From positions 62,001 through 126,000 of the forward strand of contig NZ_KQ040801.1 of the NCBI RefSeq assembly GCF_000971985.1: 64,000 nucleotides of DNA, in the 5' to 3' direction. Origin of the DNA: Paenibacillus dauci. GTDB taxonomy: Bacteria; Bacillota; Bacilli; Paenibacillales; Paenibacillaceae. Of the stretch, positions 17,787 to 27,201 are shown piece by piece (within the stretch, counting starts at the first letter, position 1; each line of letters opens with the position of its first letter). The notes under the pieces were generated by a model that did not search any database, had not been told where the DNA came from, and saw only the letters and a list, made by a program, of their open reading frames with translations. The position numbers and the translations under genes are program-made.

Positions 17787-18219
17787 TAATATTCTTCCCT
17801 TTCCTTCTGTTAACCGTTATGTACCTGCACATGACAGGGTATTATATCGTGGGCTGATCACTGTAAGCCGTTCATTATACAGTCTGTATCCGTATTACCC
17901 GGAGACCTGCTATGTTCTATCATAAGTCTGCTCGAGCACCACTGACAATACCCGATATCCTAAATTTTATATGTTTCAAACAGCAGCTCCGGCAGGTTAT
18001 ATGTCATGTCAGCTATTTAATTTCGCAAATATTACCCGTTCAAGCTTCACAGCACTATAGTCAATTAGTTAATTTTTTTGTAGAATAAGAAGACATGTGC
18101 TATAAGACATCAAATGTAACATGTGATGTGAAGGCAATATTACTCTCTGTTCAGTCAGAGGACTCTATCTGTGCGTCTGCAACCGACGTCTGATCAGAGT
18201 AACAGAAATGGAGGATTTT
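17787..18219. other. Divergent intergenic region
   Basis: This must hold promoters for the nucleoside hydrolase and the amino-acid ABC operon. Around 18150-18205 there are short inverted repeats (CTCTG...CAGAG and GTCTGC...GACGTC) in the leader of the ABC operon, but they match no RNA family I can name. Confidence 0.35.
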
Positions 18220-19680
18220 ATGAAGAAATCTAGGTTTATGTGGTTATCCATGGCTTTCCTTCTTTTCTTCGCGGTATGTGCCGGCAACTTAAGCCAGACG
18301 GCCACTGCCCAAGCCGGAGAAGGCAAGACGTATCAAATTGCCACCGATATTACTTTTGCTCCTTTTGAGTTTCAAGATATCGATGGAAATTATGTAGGAA
18401 TTGATATGGAGTTAATGCAGGCAATTGCCAAGAATCAAAACTTCAAGTATGAAATCAAACCTCTTGGATTTAATGCTGCTGTTCAGGCACTACAATCCAA
18501 TCAGGTAGATGGCATGATTGCAGGAATGAGCATTACGGCTGAACGTAAAAAGGCATTTGATTTCTCTTCGCCTTATTTCGATTCTGGTATTGTAATGGCT
18601 GTCAAAAAAGACAATACAGATACAAAATCATATGAAGATTTGCGCGGCAAAAATGTAGCTGTCAAAATCGGTACTCAAGGATATGAGTTTGCAGACTCTA
18701 TTAAAGATAAATATGGTTTTACTATCACACCTTTTGAAGATTCCGCTCAGGTATATGATGATGTGAAAACAGGCAACTCTGCTGCCTGCTTTGATGATTA
18801 TCCCGTACTTGCATATGGTATCCAGCAAAATAATGGTCTTCGACTGGCAACTACTAAAAAAGAAGTCGGTAGTTCCTACGGCTTTGCTGTTAACAAAGGT
18901 AAAAATCCCGAACTGCTTGAGAAATTTAATGCAGGTCTAGCCAATCTTAAAGCAAATGGTGAATATGATTCCATCGTGAGCAAATATCTGGGCAACCCGG
19001 ATGGATCAGCACCTGCTGCCACACAAACTTTAGGCCGCTGGGAATTAATTCAGAAGTCTCTGCCTTCTCTATTTGAAGGATTGCTGAAGACGATGATGTA
19101 CACGATTATTTCCCTGTTCTTTGCTTTTATTATGGGTCTGATTTTTGGATTTATGAAGGTAAGTCATAGTAAAATTGCGCGTGGTATAGCCACAGTATAT
19201 GTAGATATATTCCGCGGAATTCCGCTGCTTGTACTGGGGTTATTTATTTACTTGGGTATTCCAGGCATGTTTGGCTTCACCATGCCTCTGCCTGTAGCTG
19301 CTACGCTCGCTTTGAGTTTGAATGCTGGTGCATATGTAACAGAAATTATTCGTGGTGGTATCCAATCGATTGATCGCGGACAAATGGAAGCTGCACGTTC
19401 ACTTGGTCTTCCGTATCGTACAGCTATGGTAAAAGTAATTATCCCTCAGGCGATCAAAGTGATGATCCCATCATTTATTAACCAATTGGTAATTACGCTT
19501 AAAGATACATCTATTATGTCTGCAATTGGTTTGGTCGAACTTACACAATCCGGTAAGATTGTTATTGCACGTACCCTAGCATCTGATATTTGGCTTGTTG
19601 TTGCTCTGATGTATCTGATTGTTATTACTATCTTGACCAAAGTCGCAGATGCTGTTGAAAGGAGAACACGCCGTGGGTAA
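18220..19680 (+). CDS. Polar amino-acid ABC transporter, fused substrate-binding protein and permease
   Basis: This 486-residue protein joins a signal/anchor segment, a family-3 binding domain (about residues 35-265: [49 protein letters not shown]) and a HisM/GlnP-type permease (about 285-480) with the EAA loop [20 protein letters not shown]. Fusions of this kind place two tethered binding domains per permease dimer. The substrate is probably glutamine or another polar amino acid. The start ATG 18220 follows GGAGG; an ATG 12 bases upstream overlaps that site. The stop overlaps the start of the ATPase gene, so the two are translationally coupled. Confidence 0.92.
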   Translation: MKKSRFMWLSMAFLLFFAVCAGNLSQTATAQAGEGKTYQIATDITFAPFEFQDIDGNYVGIDMELMQAIAKNQNFKYEIKPLGFNAAVQALQSNQVDGMIAGMSITAERKKAFDFSSPYFDSGIVMAVKKDNTDTKSYEDLRGKNVAVKIGTQGYEFADSIKDKYGFTITPFEDSAQVYDDVKTGNSAACFDDYPVLAYGIQQNNGLRLATTKKEVGSSYGFAVNKGKNPELLEKFNAGLANLKANGEYDSIVSKYLGNPDGSAPAATQTLGRWELIQKSLPSLFEGLLKTMMYTIISLFFAFIMGLIFGFMKVSHSKIARGIATVYVDIFRGIPLLVLGLFIYLGIPGMFGFTMPLPVAATLALSLNAGAYVTEIIRGGIQSIDRGQMEAARSLGLPYRTAMVKVIIPQAIKVMIPSFINQLVITLKDTSIMSAIGLVELTQSGKIVIARTLASDIWLVVALMYLIVITILTKVADAVERRTRRG

Positions 19681-20401
19681 AATTCAAGTCAATAATCTCA
19701 AAAAAAGTTATGGTTCCAATGAGGTCCTCAAAGATATCAATATGCAGGTTGGTGAAGGCGAAGTGGTCTGCGTTATCGGACCATCAGGCTCAGGTAAAAG
19801 CACCTTGCTTCGCTGTGTAAACAAGCTGGAAGAGATCACTGCGGGTCAGATTATCGTTGACGATTATGATATCAGCGACAACAAAACAGATATTAATAAA
19901 GTACGTGAAAACATCGGTATGGTGTTCCAACACTTTAATCTGTTTCCGCATATGAGTGTACTCAAAAATATTACATTTGCTCCAACAGAACTGAAAAAGC
20001 AGTCTCCAGCAGAAGCACGTAATTTGGGTCTGAAGCTGCTGGAACGCGTTGGACTGGCTGACAAAGCAGATGCATTCCCTGCAAGCCTGTCCGGTGGTCA
20101 GAAGCAACGTGTAGCGATTGCGCGCGCACTGGCAATGAACCCGGATGTGATGCTGTTTGACGAGCCTACCTCCGCGCTTGATCCGGAGATGGTCGGTGAA
20201 GTACTCGGCGTTATGAAAGACCTTGCCAGCGAAGGCATGACGATGATGATCGTTACCCACGAGATGGGCTTTGCCCGTGAAGTAGCTGACCGTGTTGTCT
20301 TTATGGACGGTGGTTATATCGTGGAAGAAGGCGAACCGGAGCAAGTATTCGGTAGTCCCAAGCACGAACGTACCATCAGCTTCCTGGAGAAAGTGCTGTA
20401 A
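19673..20401 (+). CDS. glnQ: Polar amino-acid ABC transporter ATPase
   Basis: This 242-residue ATPase has Walker [11 protein letters not shown]-loop [10 protein letters not shown], signature LSGGQKQR, Walker [12 protein letters not shown] and switch His in VTHEMGFA. It is typical of the GlnQ/HisP group and energises the fused permease encoded just upstream. The GTG start at 19673 overlaps the permease stop by 8 bp and has AAAGGAG at a good distance. A strong terminator follows. The symbol reflects family resemblance, not proven glutamine specificity. Confidence 0.92.
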   Translation: MGKIQVNNLKKSYGSNEVLKDINMQVGEGEVVCVIGPSGSGKSTLLRCVNKLEEITAGQIIVDDYDISDNKTDINKVRENIGMVFQHFNLFPHMSVLKNITFAPTELKKQSPAEARNLGLKLLERVGLADKADAFPASLSGGQKQRVAIARALAMNPDVMLFDEPTSALDPEMVGEVLGVMKDLASEGMTMMIVTHEMGFAREVADRVVFMDGGYIVEEGEPEQVFGSPKHERTISFLEKVL

Positions 20402-20458
20402 TTTCTTTTGTTATAGCCTATCTACTTTTTCATCCACTTATTCCTTTGGGGATATAGC

Positions 20459-20502
20459 AAAAAGCAGCTTCTGGAGAGAAATCTCCGGAAGCTGCTTTTT
20501 TC
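20459..20502 (+). terminator. Terminator of the amino-acid ABC operon
   Basis: AAAAAGCAGCTTC pairs with GAAGCTGCTTTTTT, with an inner GGAGA/TCTCC. Confidence 0.95.
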
Positions 20503-20576
20503 AGGTTCTAGGACGCTTCAGATAAGCGGATAGGCGGATCATATGCCGATCCGATATCATTTTTTACATTCATCAC

Positions 20577-20658
20577 CTGTATCTGTATCTGTATCTGTAT
20601 CTGTATCTGTATCTGTATCTGTATCTGTATCTGTATCTGTATCTGTATCTGTATCTGT
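20577..20658. repeat. Hexanucleotide microsatellite (ATCTGT)n
   Basis: At least 13 perfect tandem units of 6 bp lie ~40 bp downstream of the hxlB stop codon, outside any credible gene. Confidence 0.97.
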
Positions 20659-20696
20659 AAAAAACTGTACTTCCCTTAGTGATCTTTTCTTAGCAT

Positions 20697-21263
20697 TTAT
20701 TCCACATTGCTGTGTTTGGCCAATGCTGTCCCATGCTCTACATGCTGCAGCTCTCCATAGCTCAGACAGACTGCATCGAGCAGAATATGCGTACACTGGT
20801 CGAACAGCGAGCCAAGCGGCTGAATGCTGGCTGCTTCGCCTTCCCGGCGGTATTTGGTAGCCGCCGGGATATGCAGCAGCTGATCTGCGAGCTGCCCAAG
20901 CGGCGATGACTCGTCGGTAGTTACCGCCACAATGGTGCAGCCCAGCTCTCGGGCTTTCTCTGCAGTCCATACGGCTGCCTTGGTCGTTCCCGAGCCGGAT
21001 ACGGCGATGAGGATATCGCCGGCTGCCAGCGCTGGCGTAACCGTCTCTCCAATCACGTACGAGTTAGCGCCCAGATGCATAAGCCGCATAGCAAATGATT
21101 TGGCCATAAAGCCGGAACGTCCTTCTCCGGTTACAAAGATACGGTTTCCTTTTGCCAGTGTGTCGGCCAGTCCGGTAACTGCCTCCTCCGGTACCCGGCT
21201 GACGACCTGCTGGATCTCCTCCAGAATACGCTGTGCTTTGGTCAATGATATAGAGTTAGACAT
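20697..21263 (-). CDS. hxlB: 6-phospho-3-hexuloisomerase
   Basis: This 188-residue SIS-domain isomerase interconverts D-arabino-3-hexulose 6-phosphate and fructose 6-phosphate in the ribulose monophosphate pathway. The phosphosugar-binding pattern is visible: RIFVTGEGRSGFMAKSFAMRLMHLG, ISVSGSGTTK-type ILIAVSGSGTTKA, and the C-terminal FDQCTHILLDAV. Length fits the family (~185). It starts at 21263 behind AAAGGAG and overlaps hxlA by 8 bp, so the pair is coupled. Here it is the last gene of a sugar operon rather than next to methanol genes. Confidence 0.9.
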   Translation of the reverse strand: MSNSISLTKAQRILEEIQQVVSRVPEEAVTGLADTLAKGNRIFVTGEGRSGFMAKSFAMRLMHLGANSYVIGETVTPALAAGDILIAVSGSGTTKAAVWTAEKARELGCTIVAVTTDESSPLGQLADQLLHIPAATKYRREGEAASIQPLGSLFDQCTHILLDAVCLSYGELQHVEHGTALAKHSNVE

Positions 21264-22083
21264 GGTAAGCTCCTTTCTGCGTAGTTTGCATCACTTCGGT
21301 TATACGGCTGCGAATCTCCCGGGCAGCTGCGGCAGGATGGGCTGCTTGGGTAATGGCAGACCCTACGATCACAACTGCAGGTCGATCCTGCAAAATGGAC
21401 GGCAGTGTATCCAGTGTAATTCCACCGGCTGCGGCAATCGACGGGTGGACTCTCCGCGTGGAATCGGGATCGATAGAATGAGTATCCTGCAGCTGTAGAT
21501 CAGGCATAGATTTTCTACCTAGTGCCTGTCCATCATGCTCCTGCTGGTCCTTGCTCACATGCTTGCACAGTACCGCTTCGGTATAGCGCTGCAACTCTTC
21601 TGCCCGCTGCGGCGTGACATTGAGCAGATCGATCATAACGATGCCGCCATAGGATTTCGCGGTCTGCATACACAGATCCAGCGTAGCATCCGGTGCAGAT
21701 GCCATCACAGTCGCTACATCAGCTCCAGCACGGAAGCAGAGTTCAAATTCGTATTTGGCGTTATCGTTGGTTTTGATATCCGCTACGATCACCTTATGGG
21801 GGAAAGCTTCTTTCATGCGGCGGACACTATCCATACCGAATTCCTTAATCAGGGAAGTACCGACTTCGATCCAGTCCACATCCTCCTGTACCTGCCCGGC
21901 CATATCGATGGCTTGCTCGATGGTCATCCGGTCCAGTGCCAGCTGGATACGTACGGGTGCTTCATCCAGCGTATGAACTGCGGATGGAGCGCCAGTATTT
22001 ATATCGTTATTGACAGCGATATCCGTATGATGATGGATATCGCTATCATTCAGCTTTGGCTGACCAATGTCCTCACTATTCAT
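21256..22083 (-). CDS. hxlA: 3-hexulose-6-phosphate synthase, extended form
   Basis: This is a 275-residue OMP-decarboxylase-superfamily enzyme that condenses formaldehyde with ribulose 5-phosphate, or runs in reverse. The core reads IQLALDRMTIEQAI, WIEVGTSLIKEFG, then VIVADIKTND with the DxKxxD metal/substrate motif and AGADVATVMASAPDATL, which fits HPS better than keto-gulonate-phosphate decarboxylase. Two oddities: a ~45-residue His/Asp/Asn-rich N-terminal extension, and a ~35-residue insertion before AAAGGITLDTLPSIL. Plain HPS is ~210 residues. The start 22083 has AGGAGAGG upstream; an internal start that skips the extension has no obvious ribosome site. Confidence 0.85.
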   Translation of the reverse strand: MNSEDIGQPKLNDSDIHHHTDIAVNNDINTGAPSAVHTLDEAPVRIQLALDRMTIEQAIDMAGQVQEDVDWIEVGTSLIKEFGMDSVRRMKEAFPHKVIVADIKTNDNAKYEFELCFRAGADVATVMASAPDATLDLCMQTAKSYGGIVMIDLLNVTPQRAEELQRYTEAVLCKHVSKDQQEHDGQALGRKSMPDLQLQDTHSIDPDSTRRVHPSIAAAGGITLDTLPSILQDRPAVVIVGSAITQAAHPAAAAREIRSRITEVMQTTQKGAYHV

Positions 22084-22248
22084 TGCCTATTCCACCTCTC
22101 CTGTCACAGCGGTCTGCTCGCAGACCAACTGCCGTATGAATTGCACAACTATCCCTGTTTATGTTCTGTATGTGGCAGCTACTCTGAGCGCTGTATCCAG
22201 GTTGCGATCGACCTGATGAACGAGATTACACAGGTCCGGATGAAAGCG

Positions 22249-23610
22249 TTAGAGCTGAGTCGTTCTCACTTTATGCTTCCAGTTCTTTTTTCCATCGATA
22301 TGAGGTCCGTTCGTTGTGGATCGCTTGCGATCCCTGCCTACCGTCAGCGTGAGAATCGCAGAGAGCAGCAGCGAACCCGCCATGAACATATACGAAGCAT
22401 CGAATCCACCAGTCAGATCATTCAGATAACCGACAATATACGATCCGGCAAAAGAACCCAGTGCGCCAAGGCTGTTCACCAGCGCCATCGCTCCGCCGGC
22501 TACATTGCGCGGTAGCACTTCCGGTACAATAGCGAAAAACGGTCCATACGGTGCATACATTGCACCACCTGCGATCACCAGCAGGGTAAAGGAAATCCAG
22601 AAATGATTCGGTCCGACCAGATACGAACCGTAAAAAGCCAGTGCTCCAATCAGCAGAAACGGCCACACAAACCCTTTGCGAATCTGCATTTTATCCGAAA
22701 AGTAGGACGTGACCAGCATCAGAATGACAGCGAGCAGATATGGTACAGCCGATAACCATCCGGTCGATACCATATTCATATTCGGCGCCTTGGAGATAAT
22801 CGATGGCAGCCACATAACGAATCCGTATACCCCGATACTCCAGAAGAAATACTGCAGACACAGCTTGATTACGGTCGGCGAACGGAATGCTTCACGGTAA
22901 TTCTTCACCTGTTTCATACCGGCCTGCTCATTGTTCAGTTCAGTCTCCAGAGCAGCTTTCTCCGCTTCGGTCAGCCATTTGGCTTCGGATGGTTTGTCCT
23001 GCACCATTTTCCACCAGATAAAGGCCCAGATAATCGCAGGCATCCCTTCAATAATGAACATCCAGCGCCAGCCGACAGCCGATACCAGATAACCGGAGAC
23101 AATCGACATCCATAATACGGTAGCCGGGTTACCGAGAATCAGAAACGTATTGGCACGGGAACGCTCCTTGTTCGTAAACCAGTGGGCGTTGAAGACCAGC
23201 ATCGCCGGCATCACTGCGCTCTCTACTACCCCCAGAGCAAAACGGATCACGATCAGCACATGTACATTGGTTACCATACCGGTCGCCGCCGCAAGTCCAC
23301 CCCACAGGATCAGAGACCAGAATACCAGCTTGCGGGCACTGCGTTTCTCTGCATAATGCGCACCAGGAATCTGGAAGAAGAAGTACCCGAGGAAGAACAG
23401 CGCCCCCAGGAGTGATGACATCGCCGCCGATATATTCAGATCATGCGCCATTCCGGATGCAGCACCAAAGCTGTAATTGGCACGATCCAGATAGGCCAGA
23501 CTATACGTGATAAAAATAATCGGAATCAGACGCAGCCAGCGTGATGCCGGAAGCGGAGTTGCCTGCGGTACGGATGCACCATTAGCGCCGGTAGACGAAT
23601 TACGTTTCAT
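22249..23610 (-). CDS. MFS transporter, anion:cation symporter (ACS) type
   Basis: This 453-residue permease has 12 predicted membrane segments and the ACS-type N-terminus IPIIFITYSLAYLDRANYSFG. Motif A-like loops are AEKRSARK and SDKMQIRKG. Bacterial ACS members carry organic and sugar acids such as glucarate, galactonate or hexuronates, so a sugar acid is the likely but unproven substrate. It starts 2 bp after the stop of the kinase fusion gene with AAAGGAG. It is followed 165 bp later by hxlA. Confidence 0.9.
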   Translation of the reverse strand: MKRNSSTGANGASVPQATPLPASRWLRLIPIIFITYSLAYLDRANYSFGAASGMAHDLNISAAMSSLLGALFFLGYFFFQIPGAHYAEKRSARKLVFWSLILWGGLAAATGMVTNVHVLIVIRFALGVVESAVMPAMLVFNAHWFTNKERSRANTFLILGNPATVLWMSIVSGYLVSAVGWRWMFIIEGMPAIIWAFIWWKMVQDKPSEAKWLTEAEKAALETELNNEQAGMKQVKNYREAFRSPTVIKLCLQYFFWSIGVYGFVMWLPSIISKAPNMNMVSTGWLSAVPYLLAVILMLVTSYFSDKMQIRKGFVWPFLLIGALAFYGSYLVGPNHFWISFTLLVIAGGAMYAPYGPFFAIVPEVLPRNVAGGAMALVNSLGALGSFAGSYIVGYLNDLTGGFDASYMFMAGSLLLSAILTLTVGRDRKRSTTNGPHIDGKKNWKHKVRTTQL

Positions 23611-23611
23611 A

Positions 23612-25495
23612 TCAATTCACTCCTTTCAGGGATGGGGACATAACCGATAAGACTGCAGGTACTTCTGTACGCTTGCCCTGCTCCATATAATGCTGCAGCT
23701 GTGCTTCCGCAGGATAACCTTCATGGTCACCAACCGACTGTACTGCCAGTGCTCCAATCGCACAGCCGCGGCTAACGAGCTCCTCGATTGGCAGACCTGC
23801 CAGCCATCCGCTAACGATGCCTACAGCAAATCCATCACCTGCTCCTACCGTATCGATCACTTCGGAGACTATGAATCCCGGTACGCTGCCAGATTGATCC
23901 TGGGTGTAATAGGCAGCGCCGGATGGTCCGAGCTTCACTACTACCAGCTTTACTCCAAGATCCAGATAGAACCGGGCGATCTGCTGCGGATCTCGGGAGC
24001 CGGTCAGAATCGCACCTTCCTCGATACCTGGCAGAACCACATCGGCATAAGCGGCAAATTCATTGATAACGCTTACCATCTGCTGCTGACTTTCCCATAG
24101 CTGCGGGCGCAGATTCGGGTCAAAGGAAATGGTTCGTCCCGCCTGCTTCATCTCCATAATAACGGCGCGGGCAAACTCACGATTGCTAGCTGACAGCGCA
24201 AGAGGAATACCAGTCATATGCAGATGGCGTGCCGAGGTAAAATATTCCCGGTCCATCTCGTCCCGGTTCATGCGGCTCGCTGCCGACCCTCTGCGGAAGT
24301 ATTGCACCTCCGGATCACCCGATGTCACTTTTGACTTGAGCTGGAACCCGGTCGGATACCGCGCATCAGTCAGCACATGTGCCAGATTGACGCCTTCTTC
24401 TGCAAGCTTCTCACGGACAAAGCTGCCAAATACATCGCTGCCTACACGGCTTGCCCAGCCAGAACGCAAGCCCAGCCTGGCAAATCCGATCGCTGCATTG
24501 GCTTCTGCTCCTGCCAACCTGCGGCTGAATAGACTCACCTCATGCAGCGGTGCGGATTGTTCCGCTACAAACATCGTCATCGCTTCGCCAAATGTTACTA
24601 CATCCAGATACGGATAATCTGCTTTATGCTCGCTCTGTACATGAATAGGCTGTCTTGATCGTGGCATTGATGTTCCTCCTTGTTGGTCAGCCAGCAGGCT
24701 GCAGTAATATGAGATCGCCGAATCGTCTGTCAATGTAAATTCTATCGCTCGATTCGCTGTCCGGGGCAGCTGACGAATCAGCTGTCTCCACACTGCCTCC
24801 TGTTCCTCTGGTAGCGGCAGGGTCGTATATTCATTCCCCTGTACGATCGAATGCTTGGCATGAATATAGGATACATAGGGCGACAGATCCGCTACTGTCT
24901 GCAGCGCTGCCTCTTCATAACCGGCATATAGCCAGTTACCTGTATCCCATGTCATCCGCACAGGCGGAATATGATCGATAAGCTGCCATTTCTCTATCTC
25001 CCGGAAAAAGGCAAGCAGCCGCTTTGGATCACCACCGTAAGTGGTTTGATCATTTTCGATCAACAGCTTAACGGTATGCCCTTTCTGCTGCTCACTTGTA
25101 TTTAATGGTAAATAATACGCTTTCATAAATGATCCAAGTTGATCCAGCGGCGATAGCTCTGCCTCGTAATGTCCAAGTGAAAGCTTCACCTGATCGGCTC
25201 CAAGCTGATCGGCTTCGCTCAGTACCAGAGAGAGTACATCGATATCCAGCTGATGATCTGCCCGCCAGAGCTGCATCGGAACCGAGTAGACCGTCGTCTG
25301 CAGGCCTGCACTCTGTATCGCCTGCCTGCATTGCTGCAGCTGTTCTGCGATAGGATCGGTATGTGTGAACAGCTCTCTGCGGATCTCGATCCCCTCTGCT
25401 CCCAGCTTCGCAGTTCTGAATACTGCCTCTATCTGGGTCTGCTGTCCAGCGACCACTTCGCTAAATACCGATGCAGGAATGATGATTTGTCTCAT
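23612..25495 (-). CDS. Sugar-phosphate isomerase/epimerase (TIM barrel) fused to PfkB-family sugar kinase
   Basis: This 627-residue protein has two parts. Residues ~1-270 are an AP_endonuc_2 TIM barrel (xylose-isomerase-like) with VKLLIENDQTTYGG and VRMTWDTGNWLYAGY carrying likely metal ligands. Residues ~295-600 are a PfkB kinase with the N-terminal glycine motif VTFGEAMTMFV, FSRRLAGAEANAAIGFARLG, and the C-terminal signature DTVGAGDGFAVG with its catalytic Asp. It is most like 2-keto-3-deoxygluconate kinases. The joint (QQGGTSMPRSRQ) contains an ATG with a perfect AAGGAGG site, so the kinase may also be made alone. First gene of the operon; start 25495 after GGAAGGAG. Confidence 0.88.
   Translation of the reverse strand: MRQIIIPASVFSEVVAGQQTQIEAVFRTAKLGAEGIEIRRELFTHTDPIAEQLQQCRQAIQSAGLQTTVYSVPMQLWRADHQLDIDVLSLVLSEADQLGADQVKLSLGHYEAELSPLDQLGSFMKAYYLPLNTSEQQKGHTVKLLIENDQTTYGGDPKRLLAFFREIEKWQLIDHIPPVRMTWDTGNWLYAGYEEAALQTVADLSPYVSYIHAKHSIVQGNEYTTLPLPEEQEAVWRQLIRQLPRTANRAIEFTLTDDSAISYYCSLLADQQGGTSMPRSRQPIHVQSEHKADYPYLDVVTFGEAMTMFVAEQSAPLHEVSLFSRRLAGAEANAAIGFARLGLRSGWASRVGSDVFGSFVREKLAEEGVNLAHVLTDARYPTGFQLKSKVTSGDPEVQYFRRGSAASRMNRDEMDREYFTSARHLHMTGIPLALSASNREFARAVIMEMKQAGRTISFDPNLRPQLWESQQQMVSVINEFAAYADVVLPGIEEGAILTGSRDPQQIARFYLDLGVKLVVVKLGPSGAAYYTQDQSGSVPGFIVSEVIDTVGAGDGFAVGIVSGWLAGLPIEELVSRGCAIGALAVQSVGDHEGYPAEAQLQHYMEQGKRTEVPAVLSVMSPSLKGVN
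24667..24681 (-). promoter_or_regulatory. Internal ribosome binding site for a separate kinase
   Basis: AAGGAGG (24675-24681, minus strand) stands exactly 7 bases before ATG 24667 inside the fusion gene, at the domain boundary. It suggests either recent fusion of two genes or production of a free kinase of ~352 residues besides the fusion. Confidence 0.6.
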
Positions 25496-25661
25496 AATGC
25501 ATGCTCCTTCCTCTCTCCTTGGATCGCTATTCTTCTTACATCACTGTTTTCCTTAAATCACTGCCACTGCTTGTTAATGACAATTTGTCAGATGATCTGC
25601 TATATAAATCAATTATTATTTTGTACTTTATCGATTGTCGTTCTGCTATACATATAAACAG

Positions 25662-25699
25662 TTAATCGCTTACATAAACCGATTTAGTAAATCGATTTA
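25662..25699. promoter_or_regulatory. Tandem LacI-type operators
   Basis: TAAACCGATTTA (25675-25686) and the perfect palindrome TAAATCGATTTA (25688-25699) are separated by one base; a weaker TTAATCGCTTA lies at 25662-25672. The central CG and ~12-bp palindromic form are typical for LacI-family regulators, such as the one encoded at 26052-27074. They lie ~170 bp upstream of the fusion gene. Confidence 0.65.
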
Positions 25700-25743
25700 T
25701 AAACCCAGTATAAACCTGTCATTTTGCAAATACAACCTTTTTT

Positions 25744-25757
25744 TGAAAGCGTTATCT
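25744..25757. promoter_or_regulatory. cre site (CcpA catabolite control)
   Basis: TGAAAGCGTTATCT fits the Bacillus cre consensus TGWAARCGYTWNCW at every position. It lies upstream of the operators of the hxl/kinase operon, so carbon catabolite control is expected. Confidence 0.7.
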
Positions 25758-25861
25758 AATCTGGCTAAATAGTCTGTATGTAGTCGGCTTTCGTTGGGCA
25801 CTCTACCGTATCATCCACTATTGGATGAACGAAAATGATTCCAAGCAGATCTGCCCTACAC

Positions 25862-25896
25862 AAAAACGCAGCCTCCCCCTGAGGAGCTGCTGCGTT
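25862..25896 (-). terminator. Terminator of the LacI regulator gene
   Basis: On the minus strand AACGCAGC pairs with GCTGCGTT, with an inner CTCC/GGAG, followed by TTTTGTG. Confidence 0.75.
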
Positions 25897-26051
25897 GGAT
25901 CCATCATACTATTTTCGTTTTGTTTCTATATTATACGTAGATTCTATTTTTACGATATTTCTCTAATAGAAGCTGTATTCATGCTGATAGAGAGGTATTT
26001 GACCAACATCGGTTGTCTCCTACTTTCTCTATGCTTATGCTATCCGTCCAG

Positions 26052-27074
26052 TCATTTCTGTACAGCAGGACCCGACGATTCCCGAATCATCAGGCGGCAG
26101 GAGAACTGCTTTTCCTGAACAGGCGGCCATTCCTGTCCGCGGCTCTCGGCTTCAATATCAGCCAGCAGCATCGCAGCCGCTTCTCTGCCCATCTCGTGAG
26201 CAGGCTGTACAATTGTCGATAGTGTCGGTGTAAGCAGCTCTGCGAACGGAATATTGTCGAATACGATCAGCGCCACATCCTGTGGAATCTGCAGCCTTCG
26301 TTCCTTGAGAAATGCCAGCGCTTCCAGCAGTACCAGATCGTTACCGGCGATAATCGCTTCCGGCAAAGCATCCTGCTGCTCCAGCTCCTCCAGTCGCTGC
26401 CGAAGCTGCTTGACGTCTTCGGAGATGACCAGCGGCTGCATGTGGGGCAAGTGCTCCTGCATCGCTCTCTTATAACCTTCTACACGCTCCAGCCGGGTTG
26501 AGATCGATAATGGCGCGGTCAACATCGCTATCCGTTGGTATCCGGCTTCGATCAGATGAGTGGTAGCTTCGTGGGCAGCCTGTTCATTTTCCACAACGAC
26601 ACGATTAACCGGTACATCTTCCAGCTTGCGGTCGATAAAGACCAGTGGGAATTTCTCGTCGACCAGCTTGCGGTAGACCGGTGTGAGCGGACCAGATGGA
26701 AAAGCGATAACGCCATCTACCTGCTTGGAACGAAGCATTTCCAGATCATTCTGTTCGCGGCTCTGGTCTTCATCGGTATTGCAGAGGATAACGCTGATTC
26801 CCTGCTCCCGGCAGTAGCTCTCGATACCACGGCAGATCTCAATTGAGAAGTGGTGCAGCATATTCGCTACAATTACGCCGATCGTAAAGGTACGCTTTTG
26901 CTTAAGTCCCCGCGCCAGTATATTCGGCCGGTAATCCAGCGCTTCAATTGAAGCTTCAATCCGCGCTCGTGTAGCAGCACTCATATATTCATAACGCCCG
27001 TTGAGGTACTGGGAGATGGTGCTTTTGGATACACCTGCCTCACGGGCCACATCAGCCATCGTTACTTTTGCCAT
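26052..27074 (-). CDS. LacI-family transcriptional regulator of the adjacent sugar operon
   Basis: This 340-residue regulator has an N-terminal LacI helix-turn-helix (VTMADVAREAGVSKSTISQYLNGR, then a hinge helix RPNILARGLK) and a periplasmic-binding-protein-like effector domain (TFTIGVIVANMLHHFS, VDGVIAF, VVVENEQAA, ALIVFDNIPFAELLTPTLSTI). Length and order are standard. It lies directly upstream of, and on the same strand as, the fusion kinase/MFS/hxlAB operon, with LacI-type operators between them. An effector sugar or sugar phosphate is expected but not identifiable. Confidence 0.92.
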   Translation of the reverse strand: MAKVTMADVAREAGVSKSTISQYLNGRYEYMSAATRARIEASIEALDYRPNILARGLKQKRTFTIGVIVANMLHHFSIEICRGIESYCREQGISVILCNTDEDQSREQNDLEMLRSKQVDGVIAFPSGPLTPVYRKLVDEKFPLVFIDRKLEDVPVNRVVVENEQAAHEATTHLIEAGYQRIAMLTAPLSISTRLERVEGYKRAMQEHLPHMQPLVISEDVKQLRQRLEELEQQDALPEAIIAGNDLVLLEALAFLKERRLQIPQDVALIVFDNIPFAELLTPTLSTIVQPAHEMGREAAAMLLADIEAESRGQEWPPVQEKQFSCRLMIRESSGPAVQK

Positions 27075-27131
27075 GATTGCACTGCCTTTCTGTAATGACC
27101 ATTCTACTCCCTATCATAACCCAAAACAGGA

Positions 27132-27176
27132 TAAAAAAGAGACCGTTCCTCTGGTAGCGAATATTCGGTCTCTTAT
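27132..27176 (-). terminator. Terminator of the chemoreceptor gene
   Basis: On the minus strand AAGAGACCGAA pairs with the reverse of CGGTCTCTT, then TTTTAT. Confidence 0.85.
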
Positions 27177-27201
27177 AAAATGCACAAAAGATTTATTTTA
27201 A

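Noticed and set aside
20543-20860. Plus-strand frame with a long SVSV repeat
   Set aside because: It is the translated hexanucleotide microsatellite plus antisense of hxlB.
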